From: JBHPGW01 sp042569785 | GTDB taxonomy: Bacteria > Planctomycetota > Phycisphaerae > Sedimentisphaerales > Anaerobacaceae | Reading direction: 5' to 3' | Length of the DNA stretch: 8,362 nt | Assembly (NCBI GenBank): GCA_042569785.1 | Contig: JBHPGW010000099.1 | Span: 1 to 8,362 of the forward strand | In this document: in pieces, positions 1-5,065 of the stretch | Numbering within the stretch: position 1 is the first letter of the stretch | Layout: every line of letters begins with the position of its first letter | Program-made: the position numbers and the translations under genes | Notes under the pieces: model-generated | Seen by the model: the letters and a program-made list of their open reading frames with translations, nothing else | Told to the model about the DNA's origin: nothing | Database searches by the model: none

Positions 1-1
1 C

Positions 2-472
2 CATCCGGGCAGTTCGCCTGAACCAAGTATGACCGATGAGCAAACCTTTGCCAGAGTTTTCGGAAGCTGTGATTGGTCTGTGATGTGCATCGTTGCTCAG
101 GATAGCGGCACTTTTGCAAGGTTGCGATTCAGCGCCGGTCCTGGTGGAGAAGTAAAAATTCCTGTCTGTATTGATTACAGCTATGAATTTGATGCTGCTG
201 ACTTTGAAGTCTGGCAGCAGCAGTATAAAGCCAATGTTACTGAAGACGAAGTCTTCAAACTTACAGACAAATCAAAACTGACATCAGATAGCCAACAACA
301 GGAAATTGGTGTTTTCGGCAGTGAAGACTTTGGCGGCGTATCTCAATATTCAAACCAAGATTTGCTCTCAGAAATTGATGCAATGGATCCTATGGAACGC
401 GAAATCTTTATGGAAGAATTATCTGTAAAAAGTGATTTTTGGGATGAAGAGACGGAGGTGTTCTATGAGTGA
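2..472 (+). CDS. JAB/JAMM-family metallopeptidase, 3' part (5' end outside window)
   Basis: The reading frame is open to the left edge, so the true start lies outside; an ATG at position 29 falls inside the conserved motif and is unlikely to be the start. The first visible residues are HPGSSPEPSMTD: a His, ten residues, then Asp. This is the second half of the JAMM zinc motif HxHPG...SxxD (His at visible residue 1, Asp at 12); the first His and the upstream catalytic Glu would be off the window. JAB proteins are zinc isopeptidases that process or remove ubiquitin-like modifiers. After the motif come strand-rich stretches (SVMCIVAQ, FARLRFSAGPGG, KIPVCIDYSYEF) and an acidic tail of about 60 residues rich in D and E. 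The gene overlaps the next one, an E1-like enzyme, by 8 nt, so the two are translationally coupled and probably act in one pathway. The family call is firm; the substrate is unknown. Confidence 0.85.
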   Translation, partial: HPGSSPEPSMTDEQTFARVFGSCDWSVMCIVAQDSGTFARLRFSAGPGGEVKIPVCIDYSYEFDAADFEVWQQQYKANVTEDEVFKLTDKSKLTSDSQQQEIGVFGSEDFGGVSQYSNQDLLSEIDAMDPMEREIFMEELSVKSDFWDEETEVFYE

Positions 473-1121
473 CAGATTTTCAAGACAAGCTGATATAGTG
501 CCTCGTGAGAGGATTTTAGACTGCGCAGCAACAATAATTGGTGTTGGTGCAATCGGCAGACAAGTAGCGATACAATTAACCGCTATTGGTGTGCCACATT
601 TGCAACTTGTCGACTTTGATAGTGTGGAAACATCCAATCTGGCCACTCAGGGATTTTTGCAAAAAGACTTGAAAAGGCCCAAGGTTGATGTAACAGCCGA
701 GTTTGTCAGGGAGATGAACCAAGACTTGAACGTTGAAGTTATACTTGAACGATTCAAGCGGTCAACCCCTGTTGGTAATTGTGTTTTTGTATGTGTTGAT
801 TCAATAGTAATTCGAAAGCTTATATGGGATACGGTGAAAGACAAGGTTGCTTTTTACTGCGATGGTCGGATGAGTGCTGAAGTCTTGCGAATAATAACCG
901 CTTGTGATGAAAAAAGCAGAGACTATTATCCACAAACACTATTTACAGCCGAACAGGCCCATACTGGACCCTGCACAGCCAAAACCACAATCTACTGTGC
1001 CAACATTGCAGCCGGTTTCATGCTGGCTCAATTCACAAAGTATTTGCGATTGCTGCCAGTTGATCCTGACATACAGGTTAATCTGCTGGCTTCGGAGATC
1101 AATGTGGGTGATGTCAATTAA
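465..1121 (+). CDS. ThiF/E1-like ubiquitin-activating-type adenylyltransferase
   Basis: A 218-residue protein with the hallmarks of the ThiF/MoeB/E1 adenylation domain: N-terminal RFSRQ (residues 4-8, holding the arginine-finger region), nucleotide-binding GVGAIG (26-31), LVDFDSVETSNLATQ (48-62, with D50, D52, N58 and Q62), RPK (71-73, the conserved Lys) and CVDS (110-113). C170 in GPCTAKTTIY sits where a thioester-forming cysteine could lie in the crossover loop; that role is inferred. There are no zinc-binding CxxC pairs and no C-terminal E2-binding domain, so this is a minimal adenylation domain. Members of this family adenylate the C terminus of a ubiquitin-like or sulfur-carrier protein. 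I chose the ATG at 465 because GGAGG at 454-458 precedes it by 6 nt and the protein then begins with the family's usual N terminus; an ATG at 432 would add 11 unrelated residues. Coupling to the JAB gene favours a Ubl conjugation/deconjugation role over thiamine or molybdopterin synthesis. Confidence 0.9.
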   Translation: MSDRFSRQADIVPRERILDCAATIIGVGAIGRQVAIQLTAIGVPHLQLVDFDSVETSNLATQGFLQKDLKRPKVDVTAEFVREMNQDLNVEVILERFKRSTPVGNCVFVCVDSIVIRKLIWDTVKDKVAFYCDGRMSAEVLRIITACDEKSRDYYPQTLFTAEQAHTGPCTAKTTIYCANIAAGFMLAQFTKYLRLLPVDPDIQVNLLASEINVGDVN

Positions 1122-1132
1122 TGTTAACCAGA

Positions 1133-1170
1133 GCTTAGCGATAGCAGATTTCGACTATCGCTAAGCCATT
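1133..1170 (+). terminator. Intercistronic hairpin, possible weak terminator or processing site
   Basis: A perfect 12-bp inverted repeat, gcttagcgatag (1133-1144) and ctatcgctaagc (1155-1166), encloses a 10-nt loop and is followed by CATTTTAATT. It lies 12 nt after the E1-like gene's stop and 24 nt before the next start. The stem is strong but the T-run is short, so partial termination or mRNA stabilisation of the upstream genes is as likely as full termination. Confidence 0.55.
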
Positions 1171-1190
1171 TTAATTATGGAGGCATAAAA

Positions 1191-1493
1191 ATGTTGTATA
1201 TACGATTATTTCATGGCAGAACCGATCCGGATCGGGATATGGATGATTGGGGTAGTGACGGGCCTGTTTTTGGCCCATATGAATTTGCGCACACTACGTA
1301 CACGTGCCACGTTAAACTTGGGAAGCCAGACAGCAATTGCGATGAGATGTTTTTATACGAAGATATGCTTTACTACAATGGCGTATATTATGGCGACTGG
1401 AGCGTGTTTACAGATGAAACTTTGAAAAAAGGCGAATTTGTAACAATACCTTTTGAGCAATCAAAAGCCAATCTGCCAACTCAACCTTCTTAA
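1191..1493 (+). CDS. Uncharacterised 100-residue acidic, aromatic-rich protein
   Basis: I cannot assign a function. The 100-residue product starts at an ATG with GGAGG at 1179-1183, 7 nt upstream, so it is a well-supported gene. It has no signal peptide or membrane segment and should be cytoplasmic. Visible features are an acidic patch TDPDRDMDDWGSDG (residues 11-24), GPVFGPYEF (24-32), two cysteines (C39, C50) that do not form a zinc motif, and a Tyr/Trp-rich stretch from about residue 56 to 71 (LYEDML, YYNGVYYGDW). The compact beta-rich pattern could be a small binding domain. It sits 69 nt after the E1-like gene on the same strand, separated by a hairpin and followed by a strong terminator, so it is probably the last gene of the JAB-E1 operon. 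A link to the modification pathway rests only on position. Confidence 0.75.
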   Translation: MLYIRLFHGRTDPDRDMDDWGSDGPVFGPYEFAHTTYTCHVKLGKPDSNCDEMFLYEDMLYYNGVYYGDWSVFTDETLKKGEFVTIPFEQSKANLPTQPS

Positions 1494-1503
1494 GTTTTCT
1501 TTT

Positions 1504-1532
1504 CCGCGACCCCCTTTTCTGGTCGCGGTTTT
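1504..1532 (+). terminator. Rho-independent terminator ending the JAB-E1-orf100 operon
   Basis: A perfect 8-bp, GC-rich inverted repeat, ccgcgacc (1504-1511) and ggtcgcgg (1521-1528), encloses a 9-nt loop and is followed directly by TTTT and further pyrimidines. It begins 10 nt after the stop of the 100-residue ORF. On the minus strand it is followed by A-rich sequence, so it should work only for plus-strand transcription. Confidence 0.85.
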
Positions 1533-1646
1533 CCTCACAATATAGCGGTAGCTATAGCAAATTATCGGTTCAATCTGGATTCTCAAAGTACTTGGAAAGG
1601 ATGAAAAAAGTCTTGAAAAAGTATTTCTAAAGTCTTTGGTGCAGTT

Positions 1647-1988
1647 TTAAAAACCAGCATCTTTGATAACTGACTTGATTTCCTCAGTTGTGGGGTAGCT
1701 AACGACCAGTGTTTCTTCAAGGATATAGTTGTCTTCAGGGGCCAGCTTGTAATACTTTTCAACTTTTCGAGGCAGATTCGTTTTGGTCTCTATAAAATAT
1801 CGCCATTTGCGGAATACAGGACGATTCGCATCTGTCTTATCAGGCCAAGTCAGATCATATACTTCGATAGGTTTTCGATGGGCGTTTTTGTAAAACCTAA
1901 AACCAACCAGCAAAGAGATACACACGAAAACTGTCAAGATGAAGCAGACAGGTTTACGATAACGACTAAAAACTTGTTTTAATTTCAC
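1647..1988 (-). CDS. Small single-pass membrane protein, function unknown
   Basis: A 113-residue protein with a short basic N terminus (KQVFSRYRK), one hydrophobic segment at about residues 13-30 and a C-terminal soluble domain of about 80 residues, probably outside the membrane. The soluble part has WPDK (48-51), RKWRYFIETKTNLPRKVE (60-77) and YPTTEEIKSVI (99-109). A strand reading 'FIxxxTxLPxKVExY' recalls the lipid-carrier-like (LolA-type) beta-sheet domains often found beside sigma/anti-sigma genes; that is only a resemblance. Translation starts at GTG, with AGGGGG 5 nt upstream inside the 14-nt gap after the triple-ZAS gene, so it is the last gene of the recombinase operon. There is no lipobox. 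No clear terminator follows on the minus strand before the facing operon. Confidence 0.7.
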   Translation of the reverse strand: MKLKQVFSRYRKPVCFILTVFVCISLLVGFRFYKNAHRKPIEVYDLTWPDKTDANRPVFRKWRYFIETKTNLPRKVEKYYKLAPEDNYILEETLVVSYPTTEEIKSVIKDAGF

Positions 1989-2002
1989 GTCAACCCCCTG
2001 TA

Positions 2003-2848
2003 TTAAGATTCATCGAGTGCAAAACGGGTAACAACCTCCGAATCAGGTCGTTCTAAAATTGCGTAGATGGTGCTGTGCAATCCCTGCACTTTCTCAAGAC
2101 ATGTTTGGCACATTACCAAATGTGAGGTAAAGGAAGGACGGAACTTGGCGTATTGATCATTGGCAGGGTCAAGGCCATAAGGGATGGTGTAGACAAATAT
2201 CTCCTTCGATGAAACTGATTCACAGGGAAATTCAGGAGATGTATCGTAGGCTGGTAGGCTTTCGAGCATTTCCTTGCGTTCCTCGCATAGCAACTGCCGG
2301 CAGGTTGGACAAAGGCAGACATGGCTTAAAACTTTAGCGGTTGTTGCGGCAAAGTTCATCGCTGCGATTGACGGTATTGCCTTTTGCGTCTTACGGCAAC
2401 TCCCGAAGTTTTTGTGATGATCTGCGGCATAAAGTTCTCCCAGGCGAACTATCTGTTTTTGTTCGAGATTTAGCTGATGGATAGTTTCTACATCACTGCG
2501 ACAATCTTGGCATTTTGCGATATGAGCGGTTATTGGTGTTTGGACGGTTATGTTTAATTCCTTATCAGCCTGCCACGGCAAAAATGGTTTTACTATTTCA
2601 CAGGTAACCGGCTGGTCTAAGTGCATAAGATGAAACACAATGCAGGTTATAACAGCCAGGTCGATCTTATCCTGCTGCGGGTCGATGAACCTTTCTACCA
2701 GTGACCTTATATTGAGCCGATTGTTGGTGGCTTCTGCCACAAGCATGTTAAGGGCCTTTATCCCATCATCTCGTGTAAAGGATTCGTCGATTTGAAAACT
2801 GCCTTTAAGAAATTGTGACAGACGATTATTGAAGGTAAAATTAACCAT
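2003..2848 (-). CDS. Soluble protein with three zinc-binding anti-sigma (ZAS)-like motifs
   Basis: A 281-residue protein with three H-x3-C-x2-C motifs, each preceded by another Cys: C83/H109/C113/C116, C151/H176/C180/C183 and C209/H243/C247/C250. The first has exactly the C-x25-H-x3-C-x2-C spacing known from the ZAS domain of RsrA-type anti-sigma factors, and its surroundings (TCEIVKPFLPW...DKEL) match the usual ZAS pattern. The other two have spacings of 24 and 33 before the His. ZAS domains bind zinc and hold ECF sigma factors inactive, some releasing them on oxidation. There is no membrane segment, so any regulation should be cytoplasmic. No sigma-factor gene is in view, and the N-terminal 80 helical residues have no recognised fold. 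ATG at 2848 is preceded by GAGGGGA, which overlaps the recombinase stop; the 14-nt gap means one operon. The zinc-binding call is firm; anti-sigma activity is inferred. Confidence 0.8.
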   Translation of the reverse strand: MVNFTFNNRLSQFLKGSFQIDESFTRDDGIKALNMLVAEATNNRLNIRSLVERFIDPQQDKIDLAVITCIVFHLMHLDQPVTCEIVKPFLPWQADKELNITVQTPITAHIAKCQDCRSDVETIHQLNLEQKQIVRLGELYAADHHKNFGSCRKTQKAIPSIAAMNFAATTAKVLSHVCLCPTCRQLLCEERKEMLESLPAYDTSPEFPCESVSSKEIFVYTIPYGLDPANDQYAKFRPSFTSHLVMCQTCLEKVQGLHSTIYAILERPDSEVVTRFALDES

Positions 2849-2862
2849 TAATATATGTCCCC

Positions 2863-3492
2863 TCAGGTATAAAGTTTTTCCAATGATTTAGCGAGGTCGG
2901 GATTCATTACATCCGCATAGACTTCAGTTGTTTTGGAATTCGAATGGCCTAACTGCTTTTGTACTAAACGCAGGTTATAACCACTTGCTTTATAGAGTTG
3001 GCAGGCGTAGGTGTGCCTTAATGAATGGATTGAATAATGTTCAGGCAGACCCGCCCTGGCAGCCACACGCTTGAAGGCTTTTTCTAAAGCTCTCGATGTC
3101 ATGTGACCGCCAGTATGACTTGATTGTAATAGCGGATCCGACGCCCCAAAAGGCATCTCGCGGGCCTGTTTCCATCTCAAGTATTCTTCGTAATGTTTTT
3201 TGAATTCACTGTTAAATCGAACCAGTCTTTTCTTGCCACCCTTGCCTTTCCTGACAATAAGAGAACTGGTCTTTTCGTCGATATAAATATCGCCGCAGTT
3301 AAGCTGTGCAATCTCTGAAACCCTCAGTCCCGTGGCCAGTCCAAGGTGTATGATGAAGTAGTCCCTGAAAGGTATATTGTGGCTGTAGAGCAGTCCTGTC
3401 TCGGCCAAATCTTTGGCTGTTTTGAGGAGCAGCTTTGCCTCTTTTTGAGAGAGGAATTTGCTACCATCTACGATCCAGTCTACATGGGCCAT
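2863..3492 (-). CDS. Tyrosine recombinase/integrase, catalytic domain only
   Basis: A 209-residue protein with all expected active-site residues of tyrosine site-specific recombinases: R57 in ATGLRVSE, the beta-hairpin Lys in RKGKGGKKR (K84), H156 and R159 in HSLRHT, H183 in LGHSNSKTT and the nucleophile Y192 in VYADV. It should cut and rejoin DNA through a 3'-phosphotyrosine. XerC/XerD and phage integrases are about 300 residues and begin with a SAM-like core-binding domain; here only about 45 residues precede the first catalytic helices, so that domain is absent. The upstream sequence shows no obvious broken N-terminal coding part. There is no added alpha-helix between the second and third motifs of the kind seen in integron integrases. 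It is the first gene of a minus-strand operon with the triple-ZAS gene. Its ribosome site is weak (CAGG about 10 nt upstream). Target sites are unknown; repeats upstream at 3517-3556 and 3761-3785 are candidates. Confidence 0.9.
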   Translation of the reverse strand: MAHVDWIVDGSKFLSQKEAKLLLKTAKDLAETGLLYSHNIPFRDYFIIHLGLATGLRVSEIAQLNCGDIYIDEKTSSLIVRKGKGGKKRLVRFNSEFKKHYEEYLRWKQAREMPFGASDPLLQSSHTGGHMTSRALEKAFKRVAARAGLPEHYSIHSLRHTYACQLYKASGYNLRLVQKQLGHSNSKTTEVYADVMNPDLAKSLEKLYT

Positions 3493-3516
3493 TTTCGATA
3501 ACCTGCCAGCTAACCT

Positions 3517-3556
3517 GTTCAGAAAAGTTCTAAAATGGTAGGTTCGCTGAACTTTT
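3517..3556. repeat. Nested inverted repeats upstream of the recombinase gene
   Basis: Two overlapping inverted repeats: gttcag (3517-3522) with ctgaac (3547-3552), and aaaagttc (3523-3530) with gaactttt (3549-3556). They start 25 bp upstream of the recombinase start codon. The minus strand reads CCTACC then ten bases then TTTTCTGAAC; a shorter version, CCTACCCTTTCTGAAC, occurs on the plus strand at 3770-3785. This could be an operator or a recombinase binding site. Confidence 0.45.
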
Positions 3557-3753
3557 TATGTCGATTGAAATTGCCGTAAGGTGTTGTTTTGTCGACGGTT
3601 ACGCTTTGGTATGTGTTATTGGAGGCAGAGTTTATAAATGTTGCGAAAATTCGGTGAAAAATTGGAAGGACGAAGAGCAAAGTGATTGCAACTGCTGATT
3701 ACACGACGGATTGTGAACTAATGATTTGGCCGGAACGTACTACTTTTGGCAGG

Positions 3754-3784
3754 AAAAAAATTCAGAAATCCTACCCTTTCTGAA
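3754..3784 (-). terminator. Hairpin with T-run (bidirectional terminator or attenuator)
   Basis: An 8-bp perfect inverted repeat, ttcagaaa (3761-3768) and tttctgaa (3777-3784), encloses 8 nt. On the minus strand seven T follow at once (3760-3754). On the plus strand CTTA and seven T follow (3789-3795). The stem is AT-rich, so strength is moderate. It could end the nucleotidyltransferase operon, or attenuate transcription from the promoter at 3805-3833. Confidence 0.55.
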
Positions 3785-3804
3785 CTTATTTTTTTACCTC
3801 TTCA

Positions 3805-3833
3805 ATTATAACCAGAAACCTGCTTCGAATCAA
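3805..3833 (-). promoter_or_regulatory. Sigma-70-type promoter reading toward the recombinase
   Basis: On the minus strand TTGATT (3828-3833) and a perfect TATAAT (3805-3810) are separated by 17 bp. Transcription would start near 3798 and reach the hairpin and T-run at 3784-3754 within about 45 nt, so only read-through RNA would reach the recombinase operon about 300 nt further on. Confidence 0.5.
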
Positions 3834-3960
3834 ATAAAAATTACCTGTTCTTAGTCAAGTCTGTAGAAGGCATCATTTAGGCTGTCAAAATCAAGATTCG
3901 CCAGACTGCCTTATGCGGTTCCGTGGGTAAATTGTACACCGTTTTCCCTTTTGCTATTTT

Positions 3961-4644
3961 CTACGTTTCCAAAACTTCAAGTATTTTCTCTTCAGTTATA
4001 TCTGTCAGTTGTTTTTTTACTTTACCCTGCCACCTTTTAGGCATTGTCTGGAACGCTTTTTTAATTGCAGCACCCTGATCAGAGTCGATTAAAGCATTCA
4101 ATATTCTTATTGCGGATTCTTTGTCTTTCGCTTGTTTTTCCGGTTTTGGCCTTCTGCCCATAACAACCAATTTGTGCAATGCGAAATTAGCAGGATGGGG
4201 AAGTTTAAGCTTTATTGAGCCTATCTTGGATGTAATAGTGTTCACAGAAAGATACTCAAGAAATCTAAGAGCTTGGGCATTTAAGCCAAGTTGTGGTAAA
4301 GAATAAGGTTTATCAGAACCTCTGCCTCTTTCCGGAACTAAAAACTCAACGATAAGTTGTGGATGTTCTAACCTGATGTATCCTTGTGATCCGGTAAAAC
4401 CAACAATAAAGCCCAGGTCTTTCAATAATTCAGCTACATCAGCTTTTACTTTAATGGCTCTTGGCAGAGGGATGAGTAAATCCATGTCTCGTGTTGTCAG
4501 TGAGGTCATATACTTCTTGCCACCGAAAAAGTCCTTATAGAATAGGGTGCACCAGCTACCCACAAGGACAATATCTTTTAATATGCCGGCTTTGTCCAGC
4601 CGATGAAGAACTTCTATGCATAAATCATACTGACTTTTTTCCAC
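3961..4644 (-). CDS. Nucleotidyltransferase-fold protein, candidate toxin or defence effector
   Basis: A 227-residue protein with the pattern of DNA-polymerase-beta-like nucleotidyltransferases: LVGSWCTLFY (residues 27-36, the hG[GS] motif), TTRDMDLLIP (50-59, with D53 and D55 as metal-binding carboxylates) and IVEFLVP (98-104, E100 as the likely third carboxylate). A C-terminal helical part includes PANFALHKLVV (151-161) and a Lys-rich RRPKPEKQAKDKE segment (164-176), as in AbiEii/MNT-like families, which transfer nucleotides to RNA, tRNA or a partner protein. The motif residues are intact, so it should be active. It starts at GTG (4642-4644) with AAGGAG 8 nt upstream and overlaps the preceding small gene by 20 nt, so the two are co-translated. 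A two-gene operon with an operator-rich promoter resembles toxin-antitoxin organisation; which partner is toxic is unknown. An alternative is an orphan nucleotidyltransferase with a housekeeping substrate. Confidence 0.8.
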   Translation of the reverse strand: MEKSQYDLCIEVLHRLDKAGILKDIVLVGSWCTLFYKDFFGGKKYMTSLTTRDMDLLIPLPRAIKVKADVAELLKDLGFIVGFTGSQGYIRLEHPQLIVEFLVPERGRGSDKPYSLPQLGLNAQALRFLEYLSVNTITSKIGSIKLKLPHPANFALHKLVVMGRRPKPEKQAKDKESAIRILNALIDSDQGAAIKKAFQTMPKRWQGKVKKQLTDITEEKILEVLET

Positions 4645-4945
4645 GCGAGGCGCTCCTTAAAAATTTGATCTGTTTCTTAACCTCGGAAAGCAGCTTTCTG
4701 TATTTTGCCCTGTATTCTTTGGCTTGTTTATACTTTTGTATTTCTTTGTCGCTGACTTTCTTGCCTTTGTAAATGAATTTGACCTTACCTTCTTCTCTTA
4801 CAACAAGGTAATAATACTCATGTCCCTTGACATTCTTTTTTATCAGAGAACCTTTGGGCAGTTTAGCCAATTCCTTTTCATAGTTTTTTTTCATTGCCAG
4901 GGAATTGGCCAGTTCTTCTTTCAGCACACTTTTTATAACTTTCAT
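4625..4945 (-). CDS. Small Lys-rich protein encoded with the nucleotidyltransferase
   Basis: A 106-residue, strongly basic protein. An ATG further upstream at 4981 is possible, but the ATG at 4945 is preferred: AAGGA stands 6 nt upstream, and the longer form would place its start inside an operator repeat. The layout is a helical N terminus (VIKSVLKEELANSLAMKK), a short beta-rich core LPKGSLIKKNVKGHEYYYL (residues 29-47) continuing through VKFIYKGK (55-62), and a long charged helix from about 65 to 98 that could form a coiled coil. The 'LPxGSL...GHxYYYLxxR' core recalls small proteins of the DUF6788 type, but the cysteines usual there are missing, so this is only a resemblance. It is the promoter-proximal gene of the pair, the usual position of an antitoxin, and its charge fits binding to DNA, RNA or the acidic face of a partner. 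Autoregulation through the operators upstream is inferred. Confidence 0.75.
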   Translation of the reverse strand: MKVIKSVLKEELANSLAMKKNYEKELAKLPKGSLIKKNVKGHEYYYLVVREEGKVKFIYKGKKVSDKEIQKYKQAKEYRAKYRKLLSEVKKQIKFLRSASRGKKSV

Positions 4946-4969
4946 TTTGTATCCTTCGGTCAAATATAA

Positions 4970-5065
4970 GTTACCATACAACCTGCATTAGAATATACTT
5001 TGTATGGTAACAAAAGTCAACAAGTTGTCATACAAACAGGCATTTTCTTATTGTTGTATGGTAAC
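4970..5065. repeat. Two inverted pairs of a 12-bp site over the promoter (double operator)
   Basis: The site gttaccatacaa at 4970-4981 pairs with its exact reverse complement ttgtatggtaac at 5000-5011. A second pair is gttgtcatacaa (5024-5035, 10 of 12 matching) with ttgtatggtaac (5054-5065, exact). Both pairs have an 18-bp spacer, and their centres are 54 bp apart, close to five helical turns. Pair one covers the core promoter; pair two lies just upstream of the -35 box. This geometry suits a dimeric regulator binding cooperatively on one face of the DNA. Confidence 0.75.
4992..5020 (-). promoter_or_regulatory. Promoter of the small-protein/nucleotidyltransferase operon
   Basis: On the minus strand TTGACT (5015-5020) and TATATT (4992-4997) are separated by exactly 17 bp. 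Expected transcription start is near 4985, about 40 nt before the ATG at 4945. One 12-bp operator half-site (5000-5011) lies inside the spacer and another (4970-4981) just past the start, so a bound repressor would block RNA polymerase. Confidence 0.7.

Larger units (their letters stand above)
3493..3960. other. 468-bp intergenic region upstream of the recombinase
   Basis: No convincing gene on either strand. It holds a good minus-strand promoter (3805-3833), a hairpin with T-runs on both sides (3754-3795) and repeated TTCAG/CTGAA half-sites close to the recombinase start (3517-3556). The stretch 3561-3750 and the roughly 125 bp next to the nucleotidyltransferase stop show nothing recognisable. 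Confidence 0.6.

Noticed and set aside
904..1164. Plus-strand ORF of 86 codons inside the E1-like gene
   Set aside because: It lies in another frame of a strongly supported gene, has no ribosome site and its translation has no domain-like pattern.
1541..1556. Small inverted repeat tatagc/gctata in the gap between convergent operons
   Set aside because: Only 6-bp arms and no T-run on either strand; too short to separate from chance.
2863..3492. Integron integrase
   Set aside because: The extra helix between the conserved recombinase boxes is absent, and no attC-like cassette array follows.
4970..5065. CRISPR array or plasmid iterons
   Set aside because: Only four 12-bp sites in alternating orientation with fixed 18-bp spacing, centred on a good promoter; no Cas genes and no replication gene clearly attached.
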